DNA of 64,000 nt. Origin: DATJGS01 sp035494735 (GTDB taxonomy: Bacteria; Eisenbacteria; RBG-16-71-46). The DNA is taken from assembly GCA_035494735.1 (NCBI GenBank), contig DATJGS010000042.1, positions 1 through 64,000 on the forward strand. Direction: 5' to 3'. Of the stretch, positions 1-8,153 are shown in pieces. The position numbers and the translations under genes are program-made. The stretch's first letter is position 1. The number at the start of each line of letters is the position of its first letter. Under the pieces are notes generated by a model. The model worked only from the letters and a program-made list of their open reading frames with translations, searched no databases and was not told the DNA's origin.

Positions 1-1
1 C

Positions 2-814
2 GCCGTCGCGCGCTGGCGGCGCGCCGGAGAGCGCGTCGCGTTCGTGCCGACCATGGGCGCGCTGCACGCCGGGCACCTGTCGCTGATCGCGCGGGCCCGC
101 GCCTCGGCGTCGCGCGTCGTGGCGAGCGTGTTCGTGAATCCGCTGCAGTTCGGCCCGCGCGAGGACTTCCGACGCTACCCGCGCCCGCGCGGCCGTGACC
201 GCGCGCTGCTCGCGGCGGCCGGCGTCGATCTCACATGGGAGCCGGACGCGCGCGAACTGTATCCGCCGGACGAGCGCACGCGCGTGCGCGTCGAAGGCCT
301 GGACGCGGTGCTCGAGGGCGCGTCGCGGCCCGGACACTTCACGGGCGTCACCACCGTCGTGCTCAAACTGCTGAACGCGGTCATGCCCGACGAGCTGTGG
401 CTGGGGCAGAAGGACGCTCAGCAGGCGCGGCTGATCGAGCAGATGGTGCGCGATCTGCTGCTGCCGGTGCGCGTGCGCCGCGTCGCGACGGTGCGCGACG
501 CGGACGGGCTCGCCCTGTCGTCGCGCAACCGTTACCTGTCGCCGCGCCAACGCGCTCGCGCCCGAACGTTGTCGCTCGGCCTGGCCGCCGCGCGCCGCGC
601 GCTGGACGCGGGCGAACGCTCGCCCGCGCGGCTGCGGCTCCTGGTGCGGCGCGCGTGGCGCGGCGGAACGGGGGTTCGCGAGGACTACGTCGCCGTCGTG
701 GACGCCGAGACGCTGCAGCCCGTACGCCGTGTGGCGCGCCGCGTCCTCGTGGCGGTCGCGGCGCGCGTCGGACCGGCGCGACTGATCGACAACTTCGAGT
801 GGGAGCCTCGATGA
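2..814 (+). CDS. panC: Pantoate--beta-alanine ligase, 5'-truncated by window edge
   Basis: PanC joins pantoate and beta-alanine with ATP, the last step of pantothenate (coenzyme A precursor) synthesis in the cytoplasm. The reading frame is open from the first bases, so about 15-20 N-terminal residues lie outside the window; a GTG at 44 is not the real start. The nucleotidyltransferase signature MGALHAGH is visible early. LEGASRPGHFTGV, GQKDAQQ and the ATP-loop motif LSSRNRYLS follow in family order, and the protein ends with the family's ARLIDN tail. The stop overlaps the ATG of the next gene (ATGA), so the two are probably co-translated. Confidence 0.95.
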   Translation, partial: AVARWRRAGERVAFVPTMGALHAGHLSLIARARASASRVVASVFVNPLQFGPREDFRRYPRPRGRDRALLAAAGVDLTWEPDARELYPPDERTRVRVEGLDAVLEGASRPGHFTGVTTVVLKLLNAVMPDELWLGQKDAQQARLIEQMVRDLLLPVRVRRVATVRDADGLALSSRNRYLSPRQRARARTLSLGLAAARRALDAGERSPARLRLLVRRAWRGGTGVREDYVAVVDAETLQPVRRVARRVLVAVAARVGPARLIDNFEWEPR

Positions 815-1599
815 CCGCCTATTCGCACCCCGGCGTCGCCGCGCTCGTGCTGGCCGCGGGGCAGGGCACGCGCATGAAGAGCGATCTGGCGAAAGTGCTG
901 CACCCGATGGCCGGGCAGCCACTGCTCGGCCACGTGCTCGCCACGCTCGGACGGCTGCACGTCGGGCGCACGCTCGTGGTCATCGGACACCAGCGCGACA
1001 AGGTGCGCGCCGCGTTCCCGGACGAAGATCTCGAATGGGTCGTGCAGGCCGAGCAGCGCGGCACCGGCCACGCGGTGCTCATGGCCGGACCGGCGCTCGA
1101 GGACTTCGCGGGCACGCTGCTCGTCGTGTGCGGCGACACGCCGCTGCTGCGTGCCGCCACGTTGCACGAACTCCTCGTCGGCCATGCTGCGGGGCGTGCC
1201 GCGGTCACCGTGCTATCGATGCGTCTGCCGGACCCGCGCGGCTACGGGCGCGTCGTGCGCGAAGGGCCGCTCGTGCCCGGCGTCCCCGCGCCGATCCAGT
1301 CCATCGTCGAGGATCGCGACGCGACGCCAGCGCAGAAGGCCATCGACGAGGTGAACTCCGGGATCTACGCGTTCGACTACACGGCGCTCGTCACGGTGCT
1401 GTCGGGTCTGGGCGCGCACAACGCGCAGGGCGAATACTACCTGACGGACGTCGTCGGGTTGTTGCGCCGCGCCGGGCGCGCCACCGCCGTCGTGTGCGCC
1501 GCCGAGTACCGCGAACTCCTCGGCATCAATACGCCGGAGCAACTCGCCGACGCGGAGCGCATCTATCGCGAGCTCGAAAGCTCCGGACAGGCGCGCTGA
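811..1599 (+). CDS. GlmU-like UDP-GlcNAc pyrophosphorylase, uridylyltransferase domain only
   Basis: 262 residues form one nucleotidyltransferase domain. LAAGQGTRMKS at residues 12-22, the nearby KVLHPMAGQP, a GTGHA motif, the CGDTPLL metal site and EVNSGIYAF are typical of the GlmU N-terminal half, which makes UDP-GlcNAc from UTP and GlcNAc-1-phosphate. Full GlmU is about 450 residues, with a left-handed beta-helix that acetylates glucosamine-1-phosphate. Here the stop falls just after the linker motif INTPEQLADAE, and the next gene (HIT) starts in the stop codon, so no acetyltransferase half follows. It could be a stand-alone pyrophosphorylase or one for another sugar-1-phosphate. The start overlaps the panC stop. 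Confidence 0.85.
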   Translation: MTAYSHPGVAALVLAAGQGTRMKSDLAKVLHPMAGQPLLGHVLATLGRLHVGRTLVVIGHQRDKVRAAFPDEDLEWVVQAEQRGTGHAVLMAGPALEDFAGTLLVVCGDTPLLRAATLHELLVGHAAGRAAVTVLSMRLPDPRGYGRVVREGPLVPGVPAPIQSIVEDRDATPAQKAIDEVNSGIYAFDYTALVTVLSGLGAHNAQGEYYLTDVVGLLRRAGRATAVVCAAEYRELLGINTPEQLADAERIYRELESSGQAR

Positions 1600-2129
1600 T
1601 GACCGCCCCCCGACTGTGGGCGCCGTGGCGCATGACGTACATCCGGTCGGGCGCACGCCCGTCCGGTTGCCTGTTCTGCCGCGTGCGCCGCGAGCGCCGC
1701 GACCGCGCGAACCTGGTGCTGGCGCGCACGCCGCACGGGCTGCTCATGCTGAACCGCTACCCGTACAATCCGGGGCACCTGATGGTCGCCGCCGGGCGCC
1801 ACGTCGCGCGCTTCGCGGATCTGTCGGCCGAGGAACGCGACGCGATGTGGTCGCTGACCGCCCTTGCGGAGCGGGCGCTCGAGGCGGAGTATCGCCCGCA
1901 CGGCGTGAACTACGGGGCCAACGTGGGCGAGGTGGCCGGCGCCGGCGTCCCGGGGCACCTGCACGTGCACGTCGTGCCGCGCTGGTCCGGCGACACGAAT
2001 TTCATGCCGGCGATCGCCGAGACCAAAGTGCTGCCCGAGTCGCTCGGTCAGACCTGGACGCGGCTGCATCGCGCGATCCGCGCGCTGGACGCGGGCGGTT
2101 CGCGGAGGGCGCGTGGCCGCCGCGCGTAA
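1599..2129 (+). CDS. HIT family hydrolase (Ap4A phosphorylase/hydrolase-like)
   Basis: A 176-residue histidine-triad protein. The triad HLHVHVVP is near residue 125. The N-terminus has the WAPWRMTYI motif and a CLFC pair common in the branch annotated as Ap4A phosphorylase or HIT hydrolase. Such enzymes act on nucleoside phosphates or dinucleoside polyphosphates through the middle His of the triad; the substrate here cannot be told. The ATG shares its A with the upstream TGA. Its 3' end overlaps the next gene by 17 bases. Confidence 0.85.
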   Translation: MTAPRLWAPWRMTYIRSGARPSGCLFCRVRRERRDRANLVLARTPHGLLMLNRYPYNPGHLMVAAGRHVARFADLSAEERDAMWSLTALAERALEAEYRPHGVNYGANVGEVAGAGVPGHLHVHVVPRWSGDTNFMPAIAETKVLPESLGQTWTRLHRAIRALDAGGSRRARGRRA

Positions 2130-2538
2130 GGGTGGAGCGTCACGGATCGGGATCGGCCTGCTGGCCGGCGTGGTCGCGGCGCTCGTGCTGTCGGTCGTGT
2201 GGACGTACGTCGTGCCGCATCATGCGGTGAACGAGTCGGGCCCGGCGCATCGCGTGATCCGCGTGCAGGTGCTGAACGGCTCGGGCGAAGGGGGCGTGGC
2301 CTCCAAGGTCGCGTCGTTCCTGCGCGAGGGGGGCTTCCAGGTGGTCGAGGTCAGGAACGCCGACCGCTCCGACTACTTCGCGACACTGGTGGTCGCGCGA
2401 CGCGCGGACCTGGCGGCGGCGCGCGCGGTGTCGCGTTACCTGGGAGGGCCGCCCGTCATCAGACAGGCGTGGAATTTGGATCTGGCGGATGTCACGGTGG
2501 TGCTCGGCAGCGATCGCAGCCGGGTGCGCCTGAACTAG
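2113..2538 (+). CDS. Membrane-anchored LytR_C domain protein
   Basis: 141 residues from a GTG inside the HIT gene. One hydrophobic helix (about residues 12-34) is followed by an exported domain with the LytR/CpsA/Psr C-terminal signature: VLNGSGEGGVA, then an FLREGGFQVV stretch and VTVVLGSD near the end. The domain occurs at the end of LCP cell-wall ligases and alone in small envelope proteins; its role is unsettled. There is no catalytic LCP domain. The overlap with the HIT gene suggests co-translation. Confidence 0.75.
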   Translation: MAAARKGGASRIGIGLLAGVVAALVLSVVWTYVVPHHAVNESGPAHRVIRVQVLNGSGEGGVASKVASFLREGGFQVVEVRNADRSDYFATLVVARRADLAAARAVSRYLGGPPVIRQAWNLDLADVTVVLGSDRSRVRLN

Positions 2539-2559
2539 TCACAGGCAGAGGAGGACGAC

Positions 2560-2760
2560 GTGTTTGGTCTTGGCGGCGCGGAAATGGGCGTTCTGTTCCT
2601 GATCATCCTGCTGGTGTTTGGGCCCAGTCAGATTCCCAAGATGGCGCGCGGGCTCGGCCAGGCGCTGCGCGAGTTCCGCAAGGCGCAGCGCGAGATCACG
2701 GACGAGATCCAGCGCGACGAGCCGGCCGCGAAGCCGCCCGAGAACAAGCCGCTCAGCTGA
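2560..2760 (+). CDS. tatA: Sec-independent translocase subunit TatA/TatE
   Basis: 66 residues. A short periplasmic N-terminus and one membrane helix (about residues 6-20) precede the FGPSQIPKMARGLGQ hinge and amphipathic helix, then a charged, Pro-rich tail. This is the layout of TatA, which forms the pore for folded twin-arginine proteins. The tail is too short for a typical TatB. The GTG start is preceded by AGAGGAGGA. No tatC is in the window. A terminator follows at once. Confidence 0.92.
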   Translation: MFGLGGAEMGVLFLIILLVFGPSQIPKMARGLGQALREFRKAQREITDEIQRDEPAAKPPENKPLS

Positions 2761-2765
2761 AGCGA

Positions 2766-2804
2766 AACGCGGCGTGGGGTGCCCTCCACGCCGCGTTCGA
2801 TTTT
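2766..2804. terminator. Bidirectional intrinsic terminator between tatA and the PpiD-like gene
   Basis: A perfect 12-bp stem, AACGCGGCGTGG (2766-2777) with CCACGCCGCGTT (2786-2797), has an 8-base loop and is followed by CGATTTT. It lies between two convergent genes and can serve both; the A-rich bases before it give a short U-run on the minus strand. Confidence 0.75.
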
Positions 2805-2839
2805 CGCCGCCACTCGGGTCGCCGCGCGCGGCGGCCCGC

Positions 2840-4666
2840 TCAGTTGCTGCCGGGATCCGACGAGCGCAGGTCTTCGACCTTCGCCTTGCTGCGCAGGCTC
2901 GACAGGTAGCCGCTGAAGAAGCCGTTCTGGCGGCGCGACAGGATGTCCGTCGTCAGGTTGCCCTTCAGGCTGTCGTACTGGGCCGCGTTCGGTTCGACGC
3001 GCGAGCCGATGCGCACGAAGTACCACGCGTTCACCCCGCGCACCGGACCCAGCAGCTTGCCGCTCGGCGCCGCGAACATCGTGCCCACCAGCTCGGGCAC
3101 GCCGAACAGGCGCGGATCGGGATTCGCGCGCGTCATGCCCTTGACGTCGAACGTCGACAGACCCTGGGCCTTGGCCGCCTGCTCCAGTGTCTGGCCCTTG
3201 CCGATCGCCGCGGCGATCGTCTCGGCGCGCGTCTTGTCGGCGGCGATGCGCGCGTCCATTTCGGCCAGGTCGCGAAGGCGATCGCCGATTTCCTCGCGCG
3301 ACGGCGCTCCGGCGTCGTGCTTCTCGGCGACCTGCACGACGACGAATTCGTCGACGCCGTCGAACACCGGGCTGATCTGACCCTTCTTGGCCGCCAGGCC
3401 CCAGTCGCCCGCCTCCGGCACCGTGAACAACTGCTGCGGGAGATTGTTCGCGTCGTAGAAGTTCGTCTTCTGGGTCGCGAGACCGGCCTCGGCCGCGGCC
3501 TTGCCGAGCCCCATCGACGAGGCTTTGCCGCGCAACTTCACGAGCGCGTCGTACTGGCCCTTGAGCGACACGTCGTTGGGCCGGACCTTCACCACGATCT
3601 GCGCGACGTGCATGCCGGCCACCCCGTTGTTCGCGGCGGGCGGGACGTGGTCCAGCACCTTGATGACGACGAAGCGCCCGTTGTCCTGGAACGGGTCCGC
3701 GATCTCGCCGGGCGCGAGCGCCGCGATCTTCGGCCCCATGGCGCCGAAGTCGTCGCCGGTGAGCACGCGCTGGACGGCACCGCCCTTGTCGGCGCCCGGG
3801 CCTTCGGAATAGTCGCGCGCCAGTGCCGCGAAGTCCTCGCCGGCGCGAGCGCGGCGCACGAGGCCGAGCGCTGTCTCGCGCGCCGCGCGAATCTCCTCGT
3901 CCCCATACTTCTTGGGCTGAATCAGCACTTCGAGCTGGGTGCGGGCCCCGGCGCTGAAGCGGCCCTTGTACTGCACGTACAGGCGCTGCAGGTCGGCCTC
4001 GGACGGCGGCGGGACCTTGCGCGTGGGATCGGGAGCGATCTGCAGCACGGTCGCGTCGAGCTTCTCGAAGCGGTCGCGATAGGCCTGCCTCAGCTCCGGT
4101 TCGGTCAGCTTGATCGAAGCGAGCAGGCGCTCCTGGAGCTTCCGCACCGGCAGCTGGTCGCGAACCATGTCCTCGACCGGCGACCAATTCTGGTTCGGAT
4201 CGCCGAGCGCCTGGCGGTACTTCTGCGGGTCGAACTTGCCGTCGGTCTGGAACGCCGCCATGGTCACGATACTCTGCGGCGGTGACGTCTCGAGCGCGAT
4301 CACGACCTCGTGGTCGTGGGCGGCGAGACCGGCGGCCCGCGCCTGCTGCCCGAGCAACCGCTGCGTCACGAGCGTGCGCCAGGTCTGGACTTCCACCATC
4401 TTGAGGTCGCGGTCGGCCGGCTCGATGCCGTAGTTGCGCTGGAACAGCGTGCGCTGGTCAGTCAACGCGTTCGCCCACTCGGTGCGCGTGATGGGCTGGC
4501 CGTTCACGGTGCCGATCGCGCCGGTCGTGCGGGCGCGCTGCGTCGGATTCAGTCCGGCGCCGAACAGGAAGATGAAGCCGCCGATGAACGTGGCCACCGT
4601 GACGACGGCGATCGCCCACCAGAGAAGCTTGATGCGCTTGTTGCCGCTGCGCAGAACTCGAAGCAT
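2840..4666 (-). CDS. PpiD/SurA-like periplasmic peptidyl-prolyl isomerase
   Basis: 608 residues from the ATG at 4666, preceded by GGGAG; an in-frame extension to 4747 has no ribosome site and is rejected. One membrane helix (about residues 15-37) anchors the protein with the bulk outside, as in PpiD. A SurA_N-type helical region starts with GTVNGQPITRTEW. A parvulin-like domain lies at about 240-345, including the DYSEGPGADKGGAV loop, and a second, more divergent PPIase-like segment at about 350-460. The expected role is folding of exported and outer-membrane proteins. Transcribed alone and convergent with tatA. Confidence 0.85.
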   Translation of the reverse strand: MLRVLRSGNKRIKLLWWAIAVVTVATFIGGFIFLFGAGLNPTQRARTTGAIGTVNGQPITRTEWANALTDQRTLFQRNYGIEPADRDLKMVEVQTWRTLVTQRLLGQQARAAGLAAHDHEVVIALETSPPQSIVTMAAFQTDGKFDPQKYRQALGDPNQNWSPVEDMVRDQLPVRKLQERLLASIKLTEPELRQAYRDRFEKLDATVLQIAPDPTRKVPPPSEADLQRLYVQYKGRFSAGARTQLEVLIQPKKYGDEEIRAARETALGLVRRARAGEDFAALARDYSEGPGADKGGAVQRVLTGDDFGAMGPKIAALAPGEIADPFQDNGRFVVIKVLDHVPPAANNGVAGMHVAQIVVKVRPNDVSLKGQYDALVKLRGKASSMGLGKAAAEAGLATQKTNFYDANNLPQQLFTVPEAGDWGLAAKKGQISPVFDGVDEFVVVQVAEKHDAGAPSREEIGDRLRDLAEMDARIAADKTRAETIAAAIGKGQTLEQAAKAQGLSTFDVKGMTRANPDPRLFGVPELVGTMFAAPSGKLLGPVRGVNAWYFVRIGSRVEPNAAQYDSLKGNLTTDILSRRQNGFFSGYLSSLRSKAKVEDLRSSDPGSN

Positions 4667-4856
4667 GCGGGACTCCCAGACGCGGACGGGAAGGCGGTCG
4701 AGTGAAATCGGACCGGCCAGTCTAGCAGCGGCCCTCGCGGCAGACAACTCGAACGCGCGGCGCGAGGACGCGCGCCCCGGACGGCACGTTGCGTGGGCGC
4801 CTGCCGCCCGCGCGCGATCCGCGATGTGAATCCTGTGGCGCGGGTGATGCGCGTCA

Positions 4857-4886
4857 TTGCGGTGCCGGCGAACGCCGTGCTATCTC
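4857..4886 (+). promoter_or_regulatory. Candidate sigma70-type promoter for the kinase/regulator operon
   Basis: TTGCGG at 4857-4862, 18 bases, then TATCTC at 4881-4886 preceded by TGC (extended -10). Transcription would start near 4893, about 47 bases before the kinase ATG. The element resembles other promoters in this window. Confidence 0.45.
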
Positions 4887-4939
4887 TCCATCCGGGTTCC
4901 GTTGGCTCACGAGACGAACCCGCACATCGAGAGAGGCGC

Positions 4940-6040
4940 ATGCGCAGCGAAACCGTCAGCCGCCACAGCGAGGTCGAGCCTCCCGAGCGCCCGGCGGTGG
5001 CTCCCGAGCAGGTGCTGGACGCGCTCGAACAGGGCGTCGTCGCCCTCGATCGCGAGCGTCGCGTCGTGTACACGAACCGGCGCATCGAGGAACTGCTCGG
5101 AGTGGAGAGCGGCGCCCTGCTCGGTCTGCCCGGCTCGCGGGTGTTCCCCGGCGCCGAAGCCCGCTGGCTGAAGGGCTCTTCGCGCGAGCCGCGCGACTTC
5201 CGGCTCGAGGCCGAAGGGCGACAGCTGACGCTCAAGGCCGAGTCCCTGCCGCTGCGCGACGAGAACGGCGACATCGTGGGCTCGGTCGTGCTCGGCGAGG
5301 CCATCTCCGAGACCGAGGACGGCGAATTCCAGAAGAAGATCGACCGGCTCGTGTCGCTCGGCGAGCTGTCGGCGTACGTCGCGCACGAGATTCGCAACCC
5401 GCTGACCGGCATCCGCACGACGGTGCAGTTCGTCGGATCCAAGCTCAAGCCGAACGACTCGCGGCGCGAAGACCTCGAGGACGTGATCAAGGAGCTGGAC
5501 CGCATCGAGCAGATCATCACCGGCCTGCTCATGTTCGCGCGTCCGCCGGCCGCCAAGCCCCAGTCCTCGGAGCTGCACGCCATCCTCGACAAGACGCTCG
5601 ACCTGCTCGAGCTGCAGCTGGGCGACGCGCAGGTCCAACTCATCCGCGAATACGGCGAAGACGTGCCCCAGGTCGTCGTCGACCCCGACCTCACGCAGCA
5701 GGTGTTCCTGAACCTGTGCTTGAACGCGGTGCAGGCCATGCCCGAGGGCGGCGAGCTGCACGTCACCACGGGCGTGCGCCGCTATCGCACGCGCCGCTCG
5801 ATGATCGACGTGTCGTTCCGCGACACGGGCGTGGGCATTCCGCGCGAACTGATGGAGAAGATCTTCGACCCGTTCTTCACGACGCGCTCCATGGGCACCG
5901 GCCTCGGACTGCCGATCTCCGTGCAGATCGTGCGCGACGTGGGCGGCGTGATCACGGCCAAGAACAACCCGAGCGGCGGCGCGACCCTGCGGGTTTCGTT
6001 CCCCGTTCCGACCGAACCGGCCGGCAAGACCGAGGAGTGA
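4940..6040 (+). CDS. PAS-domain sensor histidine kinase (NtrB-like, cytoplasmic)
   Basis: 366 residues starting at the ATG after GAGAGG; upstream in-frame codons lack a ribosome site. There is no membrane helix, so it senses an internal signal. A PAS domain (about 23-122) comes first, then the dimerisation/phosphotransfer domain with H149 in HEIRNPLTG, then the ATPase domain: N-box NLCLNAVQAM, DTGVGIP, FFTTRSMGTGLGL. This is the NtrB/AtoS-type layout. It should phosphorylate the response regulator 7 bases downstream. The ligand cannot be read from the sequence. Confidence 0.92.
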   Translation: MRSETVSRHSEVEPPERPAVAPEQVLDALEQGVVALDRERRVVYTNRRIEELLGVESGALLGLPGSRVFPGAEARWLKGSSREPRDFRLEAEGRQLTLKAESLPLRDENGDIVGSVVLGEAISETEDGEFQKKIDRLVSLGELSAYVAHEIRNPLTGIRTTVQFVGSKLKPNDSRREDLEDVIKELDRIEQIITGLLMFARPPAAKPQSSELHAILDKTLDLLELQLGDAQVQLIREYGEDVPQVVVDPDLTQQVFLNLCLNAVQAMPEGGELHVTTGVRRYRTRRSMIDVSFRDTGVGIPRELMEKIFDPFFTTRSMGTGLGLPISVQIVRDVGGVITAKNNPSGGATLRVSFPVPTEPAGKTEE

Positions 6041-6047
6041 GCCGCCC

Positions 6048-7418
<1,371 letters not shown>

Positions 7419-7441
7419 CACCCCCAAGAAACTGGACGCTT

Positions 7442-7468
7442 CTCGCTATCCTCAATGCCGATAGCGAG
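7442..7468. promoter_or_regulatory. Inverted repeat: enhancer-type operator or terminator stem
   Basis: CTCGCTATC (7442-7450) and GATAGCGAG (7460-7468) are perfect 9-base arms with a 9-base spacer. It lies 24 bases after the regulator stop, so it could end that transcript, but only TTGAATTTG follows, with no clear U-run. It is also about 165-190 bases before the +1 predicted from the sigma54-like promoter, where enhancer sites of NtrC-type activators usually lie. The two readings cannot be separated by sequence. Confidence 0.45.
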
Positions 7469-7630
7469 TTGAATTTGTCGAGCGAAGTAAACTTCCACAA
7501 AATTGACGGTTACGGCGATTCTCCACCGGCTTTTCCACGCACCGTCCACGAGCGTCTCGCTCCACTGAAAATATCTATCGGGCAATTCGACATCGAGTTA
7601 TGAGCGTGTGCCGACGCGCTCGGCACGTCG

Positions 7631-7646
7631 TGGCATGGCGGCTGCT
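7631..7646 (+). promoter_or_regulatory. Candidate sigma54 (-24/-12) promoter
   Basis: TGGCATGGCGGCTGCT agrees with the RpoN consensus TGGCACG-N4-TTGCT at 10 of 12 fixed bases. GG is at 7632-7633 and GC at 7644-7645, with the required 10-base offset. The start would be near 7657, giving a leader of about 125 bases before the Lys/Ala mini-ORF. It lies just downstream of a sigma54 activator gene, as expected for a local target. Confidence 0.55.
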
Positions 7647-7782
7647 TAGTACATTGCGAGGCCACGCGAAGCACTCGGGAGCTTCGTGTATCGGCCGCCA
7701 GGCCGCAGAACAGGCGGCTACCGACTTCGACTGATGGGAGCGATCCCGTCGCATCGACATCAAGCCGAGGAGGTGATTCGGA

Positions 7783-7851
7783 ATGGCTGCCAAGAAGAAG
7801 GCTGCGAAGAAGAAGGCCACGAAGAAGAAGGCTGCGAAGAAGAAGAAGTAA
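7783..7851 (+). CDS. 22-residue Lys/Ala repeat mini-protein (histone H1 tail-like)
   Basis: ATG to TAA encodes Met followed by four tandem five-residue units, AAKKK, AAKKK, ATKKK, AAKKK, plus a final Lys. The net charge is strongly positive, as in the tails of bacterial H1-like proteins, but no globular part is present. AGGAGGTGAT (7768-7777) is complementary to the 16S 3' end over ten bases and ends five bases before the ATG, the strongest ribosome site in the window. An in-frame TGA at 7774-7776 excludes a longer N-terminus. A sigma54-like promoter lies upstream and a strong hairpin downstream, so the unit looks autonomous. It may bind DNA or RNA, or the 15-base repeats could act as RNA. 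Function unknown. Confidence 0.6.
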   Translation: MAAKKKAAKKKATKKKAAKKKK

Positions 7852-7875
7852 GCGTCTGGACCTGGCACGTCCTCA

Positions 7876-7907
7876 GGGGGTTGGTCGGCTCCTGCCGACC
7901 AATCCCC
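7876..7907 (+). terminator. Strong hairpin after the mini-ORF
   Basis: A 13-bp stem with one G-U pair joins 7876-7888 (GGGGGTTGGTCGG) and 7895-7907, with loop CTCCTG. It starts 25 bases after the mini-ORF stop. No U-run follows, so it may be a non-canonical terminator or a 3'-end stabiliser. Confidence 0.6.
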
Positions 7908-8040
7908 GACTGCTAGGTGGCGGCGCACGACTCGCGCCGATCGTTCGAGCGGGCCCCAACGCGCGGGCCGACTCGAACGGGTGAACGAGGGCTGGGGGCT
8001 TCGCGCTAGGGCTGGCCGTCTTCCTCCAGTTCGCTGCGAC

Positions 8041-8066
8041 CGGCTCGCTCATGGATGAGCGAGCCG
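8041..8066 (+). terminator. Hairpin before the uvrA promoter
   Basis: An 11-bp perfect stem (8041-8051 with 8056-8066) has loop TGGA and is followed by TTCGCGTTTC. It is terminator-like and would insulate uvrA from upstream transcription. It could also be an operator. Confidence 0.5.
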
Positions 8067-8097
8067 TTCGCGTTTCACCGGCCGCGCTTCCGGCCGA

Positions 8098-8106
8098 TGC
8101 TATGAT
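8098..8106 (+). promoter_or_regulatory. Extended -10 promoter element for uvrA
   Basis: TGC followed by TATGAT, five of six bases of the sigma70 -10 consensus with a TGn extension. There is no good -35 at the right distance. Start near 8113, about 41 bases before the TTG start codon. No LexA-type box is evident to me. Confidence 0.4.
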
Positions 8107-8153
8107 CCGGCCGCGAATTCCCTGCCGGTAAGAAACGCTCCCGAGGCCTTCCG

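Larger units (their letters stand above)
7419..7782. other. Non-coding interval with regulatory elements, between the regulator gene and the mini-ORF
   Basis: 364 bases with no convincing gene, visibly more AT-rich than the flanks over 7420-7610. It holds an inverted repeat (7442-7468), a sigma54-like promoter (7631-7646) and a leader that can form hairpins, for example CGAAGC (7667-7672) with GCTTCG (7681-7686). Short open frames here lack ribosome sites and are rejected. Confidence 0.6.
7852..8153. other. Non-coding interval with hairpins and the uvrA promoter
   Basis: 302 bases with no gene. In order it holds a terminator-like hairpin (7876-7907), a looser inverted repeat with arms GTTCGAG and CTCGAAC (about 7943-7979), a tight hairpin (8041-8066) and an extended -10 element for uvrA (8098-8106). 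Confidence 0.6.

Noticed and set aside
4793..4939. N-terminal extension of the histidine kinase
   Set aside because: No ribosome site, would overlap the promoter, and the PAS domain is complete from 4940.
7786..7848. CRISPR or satellite array
   Set aside because: The 15-base period is just the Lys/Ala codons, with no unique spacers.
7686..7916. A 76-codon frame overlapping the Lys/Ala mini-ORF
   Set aside because: It reads the repeats as EEGCEEEG, has no ribosome site, and runs through the terminator hairpin; the AGGAGGTGAT site fits the other frame.
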